34,521 nt of DNA, taken from NCBI GenBank assembly GCA_021793295.1, contig JAJYTA010000031.1, positions 1 to 34,521 of the forward strand. Reading direction: 5' to 3'. Source of the stretch: Actinomycetes bacterium (GTDB lineage Bacteria > Actinomycetota > Actinomycetes > Jiangellales > Jiangellaceae). Both the position numbers and the translations under genes were made by a program. Shown here in pieces: positions 23,968 to 32,564 of the stretch; the first letter of the stretch is position 1; each line of letters starts with the position of its first letter. Below the pieces are notes generated by a model. It ran no database searches and was not told where the DNA came from. It saw only the letters and a list, made by a program, of their open reading frames with translations.

Positions 23968-24135
23968 TAGAATGCGGGGGCGCCGAACGCACAGGAGTTC
24001 ACATGACGCATGGCTGGCCGGGTTGGTTGGCAGTCGTCGGCGGGTCCGGACGTGGTGCGGGCGTATCGTCGGCTGTGTCGGTAGGTCGGGTAATCTCGCC
24101 TGCCGGATCACAGCCACGCCCAGGGGAAAGGTGCC
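23968..24135 (+). promoter_or_regulatory. Promoter and leader of the CBS protein/permease operon
   Basis: TAGAAT (23968-23973) is a good -10, with no strong -35. About 20 bases after the predicted transcript start, AGGAG (23993-23997) stands five bases before an ATG at 24003, a textbook translation start. That frame continues without stop to 24638 through the CBS gene out of phase, so only its beginning could be meaningful. A second ATG at 24010, in the CBS frame, gives a 24-codon ORF ending in TAG at 24082-24084. A real CBS ribosome binding site (GGGGAAAGG) lies just before 24136. The region may encode a leader peptide or be a relic; I cannot tell which. Confidence 0.35.
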
Positions 24136-24594
24136 ATGAAGGCACGCGACATCGTCGTGCAGATACCCACGGTCACGCTCAAGGACCCGGTCGCCAAGGC
24201 CGTTCGCGTCATGACGCAGGAGCAGCTGCCGGGGTTGATCGTCGTCGACGAGAACTCGAAACCTCGCATCGTCATTCCGGGCACCCAGGTGCTCCGGATG
24301 GCCGTGCTGCACTCGTATCAGGACGATCCGGCGCTCGCCCGGACCATCGACGAAGCTCATGCCGACCGGTTCTGGCAGGACCTGGGCAATCGAACCGTCG
24401 GCGAATGCCTGCCCGGCTATCCCGCCAAGCCCGTCACGGCCAGTCTCGACGCCACGTTGCTCGAACTGGCCACGCTCATGGGGCGGCTACACAGCCCGCT
24501 GGTCGCCATCGTCGACCACACCCACGCACTGGTCGGCGCCGTCACGCTGAACCGCCTGCTGATCAACCTCGCGTTGCCCGATCTCGACAACTGA
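24136..24594 (+). CDS. CBS-domain protein
   Basis: A 152-residue cytoplasmic protein that is essentially one pair of CBS motifs: VVQIPTVTLKDPVAKAVRVMTQEQLPGLIVVDENSKP at the N-terminus and CLPGYPAKPVTASLDATLLELATLM with SPLVAIVDHTHALVGAVTLNRLL at the C-terminus. Paired CBS motifs bind adenine nucleotides and commonly gate transporters or enzymes. GGGGAAAGGTGCC before the ATG supports the start. The permease gene begins 40 bases downstream on the same strand, which makes regulation of that permease by the CBS protein the simplest guess. Confidence 0.87.
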   Translation: MKARDIVVQIPTVTLKDPVAKAVRVMTQEQLPGLIVVDENSKPRIVIPGTQVLRMAVLHSYQDDPALARTIDEAHADRFWQDLGNRTVGECLPGYPAKPVTASLDATLLELATLMGRLHSPLVAIVDHTHALVGAVTLNRLLINLALPDLDN

Positions 24595-24634
24595 CGTCAC
24601 GCCCGGCGCACACCACACCGGCGGGACGCCAGGG

Positions 24635-25921
24635 ATGAGTGCGGCACTCGCGATAGTCATCTTCGCGGTCGCGTTCTTCTTCATCGCAACAGAGAAGGCG
24701 AACAAAACCGCCGTCGCACTCATCGCGGCCGGCGTCATGGCCGTCACCGGCCTGATTCCCGGGTCAGAGGTGTTCTTCTCCGAGCACGAGGGCATCGACT
24801 GGAACGTCATCTTCCTTCTGCTCGGCATGATGATCATCGTCGGGGTAGTCAAGCAGACCGGCTTGTTCGACTATCTGGGCATCTGGGCGGCCAAGAAGTC
24901 TCGCGGCAAGCCGTACCGGCTGATGGTGCTGCTGATGGCGATCACCGCCATCGCCTCGCCCATCCTCGACAACGTCACCATCATCATGCTGGTGGTCCCG
25001 GTCACCATCGTGGTGTGCAACCGGCTCGGCATACCCGCCCAGCCGTATCTCATCGCCGAGATCCTCGCCTCCAACATCGGCGGCGCTGCGACCCTCATCG
25101 GCGACCCGCCCAACATCATCATCGCCAGCCGGGCCGGGTTGAGCTTCAACGACTTCCTCATTCACATGACGCCGATCGTCATCGTGATCTTCGGCGCGTT
25201 CGTGCTGCTGACCCGAGTCCTGTTCCGCAAGTCGTTCGTGTACAACCCGGACAGGGTCGCAGCCGTGATGGTCTTGCAGGAGCGGCGGGCCATCACCGAT
25301 CCGCGCCTGCTCGTCCGCTGCATGGTGGTACTCGGGCTGGTCATCATCGGGTTCTGCTTGCACGCGGTGGTGGATGTCGAACCGTCGATCGTCGCCCTGG
25401 TCGGCGCCGGGGTGATGCTCTTGGTGTCGGGCCTCGACATCTCGGACGTACTCAACGAGGTCGAGTGGCCCACGCTGGTCTTCTTCATGGGCCTGTTCGT
25501 CATGGTGGCCGGCCTCTCGCACACCGGAGTGATCTCTGACGTCGGTAGCTGGGTGGTCGACACCGTCGGGCAGAACTACTTCGCCGCGGCCTCCGCCCTG
25601 GTGTTCGGTTCGGCGATCTTGGGGGCGTTCTTCGACAACATTCCCTACACCGCCACCATGGCGCCCATCGTCGAAGGTCTCGTCGCCCAGTCGCCGGACC
25701 CGGCCACCGGAGAGGCGTTGTGGTGGGCCTTCGCCTTGGGGGCGGATTTCGGCGGGAACGGGACCGCCATCGCCGCCAGTGCCAACGTCGTCGCCATCGG
25801 CCTGGCGGCCCGCGCGGGCCACAACATCTCGTTCTGGCAGTTCACCAAGTACGGCATCTTCGTGACGATCCTCAGCTCGGTGATGGCCTGGGCCTATGTC
25901 GGACTGCGCTACTTCATGTGA
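24635..25921 (+). CDS. ArsB/NhaD-type ion transporter permease
   Basis: A 428-residue membrane protein with about eleven or twelve spans, in two related halves. The conserved stretches NVIFLLLGMMIIVGVVKQTGLFDYL, ASPILDNVTIIMLVVPVTI and ASNIGGAATLIGDPPNIIIAS belong to the ArsB/NhaD/P-protein superfamily of ion transporters, and the second half repeats the pattern (FFMGLFVMVAGLSHTGVI, FFDNIPYTATMAPIV, GADFGGNGTAIAASANVVAI). Arsenite, sodium or dicarboxylate could be the substrate; no arsenic genes are nearby, so an arsenite role is not supported. The ATG is preceded only by AGGG. It follows the CBS-domain gene and is probably co-expressed. It converges on the beta-propeller gene, 21 bases apart. 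Confidence 0.87.
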   Translation: MSAALAIVIFAVAFFFIATEKANKTAVALIAAGVMAVTGLIPGSEVFFSEHEGIDWNVIFLLLGMMIIVGVVKQTGLFDYLGIWAAKKSRGKPYRLMVLLMAITAIASPILDNVTIIMLVVPVTIVVCNRLGIPAQPYLIAEILASNIGGAATLIGDPPNIIIASRAGLSFNDFLIHMTPIVIVIFGAFVLLTRVLFRKSFVYNPDRVAAVMVLQERRAITDPRLLVRCMVVLGLVIIGFCLHAVVDVEPSIVALVGAGVMLLVSGLDISDVLNEVEWPTLVFFMGLFVMVAGLSHTGVISDVGSWVVDTVGQNYFAAASALVFGSAILGAFFDNIPYTATMAPIVEGLVAQSPDPATGEALWWAFALGADFGGNGTAIAASANVVAIGLAARAGHNISFWQFTKYGIFVTILSSVMAWAYVGLRYFM

Positions 25922-25942
25922 GTGAAGTGGCGGACGGCACGA

Positions 25943-27562
25943 TCAGCGCACTGCACCGGGATCGATCGCGTGTAGGCGATTGTCGGTTCGCGTGAAGAGC
26001 ATGCCCGCGTGGGCAGTGACTTTGCCCGCATCATTGGGCAGCGCACCGACGTCACGCAGCGAGAGCTCGCCGTCGGCGTCATCGACGACGTAGGCGTGTG
26101 GCACGGTTCGCCCGAACAGGTCGTCCTCGAAACCGCGCCACAGCGGCGCGGGATCGAGGCCGTCGTCACCCGGAAGGGACGCTTCCGGCCGCGCCGACGG
26201 GACGTCGACGGTGCGCGCAGACTCCTCGTCGAGATCCACATACGCGGCAGGCAGCAGCGTGTCGCCCCGGGCCGGCTCGGCGTCCGGCATGATCGCGTGG
26301 CCGCCCTCGGACCACTGCACCTTCGCGATCGTCGGAAACCCGACCGGCGACGAGTACGTAAGCCGCACGCCACGAGGCGACGGAATGCGCGAGATCGCGC
26401 CGTCGGTAGGTGCCACGAGCTCGACCACGCCCCCCGGCGTGACGGTGTAGCTATGTCCCGTCCCGAACGGATCGACACCGGACTCAGCGTTCGGAATCGA
26501 TTTCGGCCGGGCTAGTTCAGCTGACCACATCTCGTCCAAGGCGGGTAGGGCGTAGCTCGTGACGTTGACCCGCACGTAATCGGTGTCGCCGATCTCTCGC
26601 TCGCTCGCTGCCGCCGTCGCGCCGTCGTCCACGACAAGACGATCACCCACGACGGCCACCATGCTGCCAGGCCGCACGCTGAGCCCGCCGACCGATTCTC
26701 CCGACATCGCATCCAGGACACGAATTTTCACGTCGGCCGCAGATTTCTCCGCCGCTGGAACCCGCAGCCCGACGTAGTCGACCCCCCGGGAGGCGTCGTG
26801 CGGCTGCAGGCGCGGTCCACGGAAGTCCGCCGCCTCGGACCAACGCACCTCACCGGTCCGGGCGTCCCATCCTTCGAGCCTCCCGTCGCCCTCCATGATC
26901 AGCAGGTCGCCGCTGGCCGCGACCATGCCGATCCTCGCCCCCGCAGGCGACGTCCAGAGGTCGTCGCCGCTGTGCATGTCGTACGCGCGATACTCCCACG
27001 CATGTCCCGGGTCGGTCGTGGCCCACACCACCAGCACCCCCGAGGCTCGGTGCACCCTGGCGGCCAAGCCGTCCTCGGCTTCGACCTCGCGGGACCACAC
27101 GACGTCGCCGCTGGCCGCCGTACGCGCCCGGATGTGGACGACGTCGCCCCTTCCGGGCGGGACGCCTTCACGAGGGTCGACGGAGGCGGTGACCACGAGA
27201 TCGCTGGACGATGTCAGCGGCCACTCACCTGCCACGGACCACTCGACCGGCACGGTGCGCTCGAGGTACGGCAGCACGAATGGGGCACCCACGACAGCCA
27301 CGCCGATCACGGCCGCGCCGACTGTGACCCATCTCCGCGTACGCCAAGTGCGCGTCAACCCGATGAGAGCCAGCCCGAACAGGGCCGCACCGACGACCCA
27401 CGGCACCACACCCCACGTCAGCCAGAGGCCCAACGCGCAGATCGCCGCCCCTACGACAGCCAGGACCAGCCCGCGGACGTAGGCACGGCCGGTCTCTGCA
27501 TCGTCCGGCAGCGCTCTGGGTCGGCTCGAGCGCGGCTCCGGCGGGAGATTATGAAAGTGCAT
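25943..27562 (-). CDS. Membrane-anchored PQQ-like beta-propeller protein
   Basis: A 539-residue protein with a short cytoplasmic N-terminus, about three membrane spans (residues 28-95: GLVLAVVGAAICALGLWL, VVPWVVGAALFGLALIGL, WVTVGAAVIGVAVVGAPFVL) and a large domain, probably outside the cell, with repeats of the PQQ-like propeller type such as ARTAASGDVVWSREV, DMHSGDDLWTS and DARTGEVRWSEA. No catalytic residues are recognised; such domains often act as scaffolds. The ATG at 27562 has no Shine-Dalgarno; TACCTT ends eight bases before it. The gene lies downstream of tRNA-Pro on the same strand, separated from it by several hairpins. Confidence 0.75.
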   Translation of the reverse strand: MHFHNLPPEPRSSRPRALPDDAETGRAYVRGLVLAVVGAAICALGLWLTWGVVPWVVGAALFGLALIGLTRTWRTRRWVTVGAAVIGVAVVGAPFVLPYLERTVPVEWSVAGEWPLTSSSDLVVTASVDPREGVPPGRGDVVHIRARTAASGDVVWSREVEAEDGLAARVHRASGVLVVWATTDPGHAWEYRAYDMHSGDDLWTSPAGARIGMVAASGDLLIMEGDGRLEGWDARTGEVRWSEAADFRGPRLQPHDASRGVDYVGLRVPAAEKSAADVKIRVLDAMSGESVGGLSVRPGSMVAVVGDRLVVDDGATAAASEREIGDTDYVRVNVTSYALPALDEMWSAELARPKSIPNAESGVDPFGTGHSYTVTPGGVVELVAPTDGAISRIPSPRGVRLTYSSPVGFPTIAKVQWSEGGHAIMPDAEPARGDTLLPAAYVDLDEESARTVDVPSARPEASLPGDDGLDPAPLWRGFEDDLFGRTVPHAYVVDDADGELSLRDVGALPNDAGKVTAHAGMLFTRTDNRLHAIDPGAVR

Positions 27563-27579
27563 GGCGCCACAAGGTACCG

Positions 27580-27634
27580 GCGCCCTGTGGCATCAGGGCG
27601 CTGACGACCCGTCAGGGCAAGGTTGCCCTGACGG
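27580..27634. repeat. Two palindromic hairpins between tRNA-Pro and the beta-propeller gene
   Basis: GCGCCCTG-TGGCAT-CAGGGCGC (27580-27601) is an 8-bp perfect stem. CCGTCAGGGCAA-GG-TTGCCCTGACGG (27609-27634) has perfect 12-bp arms around two bases. A third pairing CTGACG-ACC-CGTCAG (27601-27615) competes with both. All share the core GCCCTG/CAGGGC, which also forms the base of the hairpin at 27675-27703. They could be tandem terminators, a protein-binding array or small dispersed repeats. Confidence 0.7.
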
Positions 27635-27674
27635 CTCTCAAGATCGACGGCGCACATCCCTGCTGACATCTCGA

Positions 27675-27703
27675 AGGCCCTGCCGGCATCACCGACAGGG
27701 CCT
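27675..27703 (-). terminator. Probable terminator downstream of tRNA-Pro
   Basis: AGGCCCTG and CAGGGCCT form a perfect 8-bp stem, extended past one mismatch by CGG/CCG with a five-base loop CATCA. It begins about 18 bases beyond the tRNA 3' end in the direction of tRNA transcription. No T-tract follows. Confidence 0.65.
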
Positions 27704-27720
27704 CTGGAATGCAACGATAT

Positions 27721-27797
<77 letters not shown>

Positions 27798-27858
27798 CGA
27801 ATCGCCGAGTCAGCATATCTGAGCCCGCCGCCGGAAGAGAAATCGGTTCAGTACGTGG

Positions 27859-28785
27859 TCATCCTTCGGCCACGAGCGTCAGCAACGTCGCCTCGGGCGG
27901 GCAGGCGAACCGCACCGGAGCGTAGGGCGATGTGCCCAGGCCGGCCGAGACGTGCATCCAGGCGGCCTCCGGGCCGCCGATCGCCGGATGCCGGGACAGG
28001 CCCTTGGCGCGGCGCGGTTCGAGGTCACAGTTCGTGACCACGGCACCTACTCCGGGGATGCACAACTGGCCGCCATGCGTGTGCCCAGCCAGCAGCAGTC
28101 GGTAGCCGTCGTTCCGGAAAGCGTCGAGGACCCGCAGGTACGGCGCGTGCATCACGCCGATCGTCACGTCGGCATCGTGATCGGCAGGCCCGGCAACCTC
28201 GGCGAGCCGATCGCGGTTCAGATGCGGATCGTCCACGCCGGCGAAGCTCAACCGCCGCGCGTCGACGTCCAGTGTTGCGCGGGTGTTGCTCAGGTCGAGC
28301 CACCCCGCGGCCACGAGTTCGCTGCGCAGGTCTTTCCACGGCAAGTCGATGGCATCGGCCTGATCGCGCTGGTTGTCGCGACGGATCCAGTCGAGCGGAA
28401 GCAGGTAGCGGGCTGGGTTCTTCGGCCGCGGCGCGAAGTAGTCGTTCGATCCGAAGACGAACACCCCTGGCCGGTCCAGCAGCGGCTCCATGGCCTCGAC
28501 CGCGGTCGGCACCGCGTCGACATGGGCCATGTTGTCCCCGGTGTTCACAACGACGTCGGGCTCCAGCGCCGCCAACCCGCGGACCCATTCGACCTTGCGT
28601 CGTTGACCTGGCGTGATGTGCAGATCGGAGAGATGCAGGATACGTAGCGGCCGACTACCTCGGGGCAGGACCGGCACATCGAAGCGACGGAGCCGATACG
28701 ACCGCACCTCGTACCCCGCCGAGTAGGCGAGACCGGCCGCAGCGGTCCCTACTACGCCGAGAGCGATCCGTTTTGCGAGCACCAT
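27859..28785 (-). CDS. Metallophosphoesterase (Rv3683/YkuE type)
   Basis: A calcineurin-like phosphoesterase of 308 residues with an N-terminal membrane anchor (about residues 4-25). The metal-binding motifs are in order: LHLSDLHI, NTGDNM, GSNDYF (the usual GNHD with Ser in place of Asn and Asn in place of His), VMHAP and GHTHGGQL. The GSNDY variant is shared with the mycobacterial Rv3683 family as I recall it. It would hydrolyse a phosphoester, perhaps of a lipid, at the membrane. I use the ATG at 28785, although a GTG at 28800 is in frame five residues earlier and neither has a strong ribosome binding site. In M. tuberculosis its counterpart follows ponA2 directly; here they are about 16 kb apart. 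Confidence 0.88.
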   Translation of the reverse strand: MVLAKRIALGVVGTAAAGLAYSAGYEVRSYRLRRFDVPVLPRGSRPLRILHLSDLHITPGQRRKVEWVRGLAALEPDVVVNTGDNMAHVDAVPTAVEAMEPLLDRPGVFVFGSNDYFAPRPKNPARYLLPLDWIRRDNQRDQADAIDLPWKDLRSELVAAGWLDLSNTRATLDVDARRLSFAGVDDPHLNRDRLAEVAGPADHDADVTIGVMHAPYLRVLDAFRNDGYRLLLAGHTHGGQLCIPGVGAVVTNCDLEPRRAKGLSRHPAIGGPEAAWMHVSAGLGTSPYAPVRFACPPEATLLTLVAEG

Positions 28786-28844
28786 CCCAGGTTCCCACAC
28801 GCGGCAGCCGCTCGGTGTCTGAACGCAGAGCTACGCTCCTCACC

Positions 28845-30350
28845 ATGGACGACGCAGTACGCCTCAGCAGCGCCCGCGGCAAGGCACTGCTGGCGGCCAC
28901 GGCACTCGGCTCCGGGATGGCCTTTCTCGACGGCACCGTCGTCAACGTCGCTCTTCCCACCATCGGCCGTGAACTCGACGCCGACCTCGCGGCCTTGCAG
29001 TGGACCGTCAACGCCTACACGCTCACCCTCGCCGCGCTGATTCTGCTCGGCGGCGCGCTCGGCGACCGTGTCGGCCGCCGCCGCATCTTCACCCTCGGCG
29101 TCGTCTGGTTCACCGCGGCGTCGGTGATGTGCGCCTTGGCGCCAGTGGTCGAAGTGCTCATCGCCGCGCGGGCACTACAAGGCGTCGGCGGAGCGCTGCT
29201 CACACCGGGCGCACTGGCCATCCTGCAGACGACGATGCATCCGGACGATCGAGCGCGTTCCATCGGCGCCTGGGCCGGGCTGACCGGCGTCTCCGGCATC
29301 ATCGGCCCGCTGCTGGGAGGCTGGCTGCTCGAGTTCGATTGGCGCTGGGTGTTCGGCATCAACGTTCCCCTGGCCGCGGTCACGGTGTGGCTGATCCAGA
29401 CCAACGCGCCCGAGAGCCGCGACGAGGACAACGTCGGCCAGTTCGACGGACCGGGTGCCGCATTCGGTGCGCTTGCTCTCGGAGCAAGCACGTATGCCCT
29501 GATCAACTGGCCCGCGACGGGCGCAACGACCACTGTCGTAGGCGCAGCCGTGCTCTCGGTCGCCGCCGCCGTGGCCTTCATCCTCCGCGAGCAGCGAGCC
29601 CCCAATCCAATGGTGCCGCTGACGTTGTTCTCCGACCGCACCTTCAGCGTCATCAACATCATGACGTTCGTGGTGTACGGAGGGCTCTCCGGCGTCATGT
29701 TCTTCCTCGTCATGCAGCTGCAGGTCTCGCTGGAGTGGAGCCCGCTGGCCGCCGGCATCGCCACCCTGCCCATCACGCTGCTCATGCTCTTCTTCTCCGG
29801 CCGCTCAGCTGACCTCAGCACCCGCTTCGGTGTGCGTGCTCCGCTGGTGGTCGGGTCCCTGTGCGGTGCCGCAGGGGTCGGCCTGTTGGCCACGATCGAC
29901 GCCGGCGACGGGTACGTCTCGGCGGTGTTGCCCGGTGTCGTGCTCCTGGGGATCGGCCTGACGACGTTGGTTCCGACGTTGACGGCGACGGTCATGGCGG
30001 CGGCCCCACAGCAACTGGCCGGTATCGCCAGCGGCGTGAACAACGGCGTGTCTCGTGCCGCAGGCCTGATCGCGGTGGCGGCGCTTCCGGCGCTGACCGG
30101 GCTGGCGGGTGAAAGCTACGCCGATCCCGAGGCGCTGACTGCGGCCTACCGGGGCGCAATGATCGTCTGCGCAATCCTGCTGGCCGGGGGTGCATTGTCT
30201 GCGCTGGCCATCCGCGCGGTGGTGGCCGAGCCCGAGATCGCCGAAGCGGCGCCTGCTGTCCCGGACGAGTCGAGTCCTGCCGCAGTCGACGAAACCGCGA
30301 CGTCGGCGCCGTGCTCAGCCCCGGGCATGCCGCCCTCGTATGGCCGCTGA
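28845..30350 (+). CDS. MFS exporter, DHA2 (EmrB/QacA-like) type
   Basis: A 501-residue transporter with about fourteen spans. It shows MAFLDGTVVNVALPTIG in span 1, motif A in GGALGDRVGRRRIF near residue 74, and motif C in SGIIGPLLGGWLL near residue 150, all typical of proton-driven multidrug exporters. The C-terminal 40 residues are a hydrophilic Ala/Glu/Pro tail. The ATG at 28845 has no Shine-Dalgarno but TACGCT ends seven bases before it, so a leaderless message is likely; the longer open frame back to 28773 overlaps the divergent gene and is not used. It diverges from the metallophosphoesterase with 59 bases between. Substrate unknown. Confidence 0.9.
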   Translation: MDDAVRLSSARGKALLAATALGSGMAFLDGTVVNVALPTIGRELDADLAALQWTVNAYTLTLAALILLGGALGDRVGRRRIFTLGVVWFTAASVMCALAPVVEVLIAARALQGVGGALLTPGALAILQTTMHPDDRARSIGAWAGLTGVSGIIGPLLGGWLLEFDWRWVFGINVPLAAVTVWLIQTNAPESRDEDNVGQFDGPGAAFGALALGASTYALINWPATGATTTVVGAAVLSVAAAVAFILREQRAPNPMVPLTLFSDRTFSVINIMTFVVYGGLSGVMFFLVMQLQVSLEWSPLAAGIATLPITLLMLFFSGRSADLSTRFGVRAPLVVGSLCGAAGVGLLATIDAGDGYVSAVLPGVVLLGIGLTTLVPTLTATVMAAAPQQLAGIASGVNNGVSRAAGLIAVAALPALTGLAGESYADPEALTAAYRGAMIVCAILLAGGALSALAIRAVVAEPEIAEAAPAVPDESSPAAVDETATSAPCSAPGMPPSYGR

Positions 30351-30428
30351 TTCTCACGCAGCCGGCGTCGCCGACCAGCGTTACCGGACGGTCGACCGTG
30401 CCTTGATCTCCCCATTTCGACCGAAACC

Positions 30429-30620
30429 TTGACACTGAAATCGATTGCAAGCCAAGCTTGTGACGTCGGCCACTCCGGGAGAGGTCGAAGTCTCCCAGAC
30501 GACTGACATGTGGTGGGAGGTGTTGTCACCGCCCTCAACGGCGCTACGGGCGCGGCGTCGGAAGCCACCCGGTAAGGCGAAGCCACCAGTGAGGCGTTGG
30601 ATGCTCGGAAGGAACGCATC
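30429..30620 (+). promoter_or_regulatory. Promoter, LacI-like operator and long leader of the ABC importer operon
   Basis: TTGACA (30429-30434) and a CAAGCT -10 (30453-30458) are 18 bases apart. Between them lies TGAAATCGATTGCA (30436-30449), a palindrome with one mismatch and a central CG, the shape of a LacI-family operator. About 155 bases of leader follow, with a 6-bp hairpin GGGAGA/TCTCCC (30477-30482 and 30491-30496), an imperfect 18-bp tandem repeat containing GAAGCCACC (30561 and 30579), and the ribosome binding site GGAAGGAA (30607-30614). Upstream, ACGGTCGACCGT (30388-30399) is a perfect palindrome. No regulator gene is in view and no known riboswitch is recognised. Confidence 0.5.
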
Positions 30621-32564
30621 ATGTCGAACCTCTCGCGCAGAGACCTGTTCGTGATCGGCGGAACACTCGTCGGGGGCGCGGCATTGCCGGGCTGCTCCCT
30701 CTTCTCCACCGAACCAGCTGGAAGTAAGGGCGGTGACCAGCAAAGTTCCGGTGCCAAGGAGTCGCCGATGCTCGCCGAGCAAGTCAAGGCGGGCAAGCTG
30801 CCGCCACTAGAGGAGCGGCTGCCCAAGAACCCACTGGTCGTGGAGCCCTTCTCGAAAGAAGGCGTGTTCGGCGGCACCCTGCGAACCGGCAAACTCGACC
30901 AGAACAACAACGCCATCCAGGATCTTGCCACTTCGGGCTTGGTCGAATGGACCAAGACCGATCCACCGGAACCACAACCGGCGATGGCGGAGTCCTTCGA
31001 GATGCTCGATGGCGGAAAGACGTACGAGTTCGTGCTCCGTGAAGGCCTCAAGTGGTCCGACGGTGAGCCCTTCACCACCAAGGACCTCGTGTACACCTAC
31101 GAAAAGGTCCTGTCGAACAAGGACCTGACGCCTGACCCGCCCACATGGTTCGTCGCCGGCGGAAAGCCTGGCAAGATCACGGCGGTCGACGACCGGACCG
31201 TCAGATTCACCTTCGACGTTCCACACGGGCTGCTACTCAGCTATCTGTGTCACCCCGCTCCAGCCGGTCAGATGTGGCATCCCGAGCACTATCTGAAGCA
31301 GTTCCATCCCGACTACATCGGGGAGGCCGAAGCGGAGAAACGGGCCAAACAGAACGGCTTCGACACGTGGATGAGCTATTACGAGGACCGCAACAGCCAA
31401 TGGCTGAACCCGGAACGCCCCGGCCTGGGAGCCTGGAAACTCACCGAAGCACCGGGCGCCTCGGGTCATGCCTCCGCTGAGCGCAATCCCTACTTCTGGA
31501 AGGTCGACCCCAGCGGCAGACAACTGCCCTACATCGACAAGATCAGCTTCATCTTCCTCGAAGAAGACGCCTTCGCACTGCGGATGGCCAACGGCGACAT
31601 CGACCTGAGCATCTCCGCAATCGGCTTCAAGAGTGTTCCCCTGCTGCTTCGTAACGCCGAGCAGAACAACTACCGCGTGCTGCGCTGGAAACTCGACGGC
31701 TCGTACAACGCCGTGCACGTGAACCAGAGCCACCCCGACCCGGTGCTGCGAGAGCTCTACCAGAACATCGACTTCCGCGCCGGCCTGTCGCACGCGATCG
31801 ACCGCGAAGAGATCAATCAAGCCCTACTCGTCGGCGAAGGACTCATCGGACATCCCTGCGGCACACCCGGCGACCCCTACTACGAAGAGGGGATGGGCAT
31901 GCGGTTCACCGAGTTCGACACCGACAAGGCGAACGAACTGCTCGATGCCGCCGGCTTGACCCAGCGCGACGACGACAACTTCCGGATGCGCCCGGACGGC
32001 AAACCGCTGGTGCTGCGCGCACTCACTTTCCCGTCCGGCAATGCGCTGCCGGAAATCGACGTGCTCGAGTACGCCAAGCGGCACTGGGCCGAAGTCGGCA
32101 TCAACATGACCATCCGCAACGTCTCCAGGGAGCTGTTCTACGAGGAGCAGCAGCAGGGCAAATACGACCTGTGTGGATACAGTGCCGCGGGCTATCTCTG
32201 GGACACCGACCCGTTGTGGTACGTCCCGACCTCCGTTCTCACCTACTGGGCGCCGCTCTACGGCGAGTACACCGCAAGCGGTGGCGACACCGGAATGAAG
32301 CCCGAGGGCGTGTACGCGGAGATCATCGAGCTCTACGAACAGCTCAAACGGGCCGCCGACGAGGACGAGCGCCTCGAGCTCGGCAGAGAGATCTTGCGTA
32401 AGCACGACGAGAACGTGTGGATCATCGGCCTGGCGCGCATCCCGTTCTCACCGGTCGTCGCGAGCAACAACCTCGTGAACGTCCGAGAGGATGCTGTCTT
32501 CAGCTTCCGCACGGGCCTCCCCGCTGCCACGGAACCGGCGCAGCTGTTCTTCCAAGGCAGTTGA
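30621..32564 (+). CDS. ABC transporter substrate-binding lipoprotein (family 5), Tat-exported
   Basis: A 647-residue extracytoplasmic solute-binding protein. The N-terminus has a Tat motif (LSRRDLFVIGG, twin Arg at 6-7) and a lipobox LPGC with the lipid-modified Cys at 25, so the folded protein is exported by Tat and anchored to the membrane. The body is of the peptide/nickel/oligosaccharide SBP family 5: ERLPKNPLVVEP, GGTLRTG, FVLREGLKWSDGEPFTTKDLVYTYEKV and NIDFRAGLSHAIDREEIN. Family 5 proteins bind peptides, nickel or plant-derived oligosaccharides; the LacI-like operator upstream favours a sugar ligand, but this is inference. GGAAGGAA six bases before ATG 30621 supports the start. The stop directly abuts the permease ATG. 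Confidence 0.93.
   Translation: MSNLSRRDLFVIGGTLVGGAALPGCSLFSTEPAGSKGGDQQSSGAKESPMLAEQVKAGKLPPLEERLPKNPLVVEPFSKEGVFGGTLRTGKLDQNNNAIQDLATSGLVEWTKTDPPEPQPAMAESFEMLDGGKTYEFVLREGLKWSDGEPFTTKDLVYTYEKVLSNKDLTPDPPTWFVAGGKPGKITAVDDRTVRFTFDVPHGLLLSYLCHPAPAGQMWHPEHYLKQFHPDYIGEAEAEKRAKQNGFDTWMSYYEDRNSQWLNPERPGLGAWKLTEAPGASGHASAERNPYFWKVDPSGRQLPYIDKISFIFLEEDAFALRMANGDIDLSISAIGFKSVPLLLRNAEQNNYRVLRWKLDGSYNAVHVNQSHPDPVLRELYQNIDFRAGLSHAIDREEINQALLVGEGLIGHPCGTPGDPYYEEGMGMRFTEFDTDKANELLDAAGLTQRDDDNFRMRPDGKPLVLRALTFPSGNALPEIDVLEYAKRHWAEVGINMTIRNVSRELFYEEQQQGKYDLCGYSAAGYLWDTDPLWYVPTSVLTYWAPLYGEYTASGGDTGMKPEGVYAEIIELYEQLKRAADEDERLELGREILRKHDENVWIIGLARIPFSPVVASNNLVNVREDAVFSFRTGLPAATEPAQLFFQGS

Noticed and set aside
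24003-24638. A 211-residue protein overlapping the CBS gene
   Set aside because: Beyond the first codons it is the out-of-phase reading of a convincing CBS protein and has typical shadow composition; only the leader start was kept as a finding.
24635-25921. Arsenite efflux role for the permease
   Set aside because: The fold fits ArsB/NhaD, but there is no arsR, arsC or ArsA subunit beside it, and the BagAB ATPases belong to a different conserved locus.
30465-30620. Possible cobalamin or other known riboswitch in the importer leader
   Set aside because: The repeated GAAGCCACC suggested a B12-box-like element, but the other conserved parts of known riboswitches are absent.
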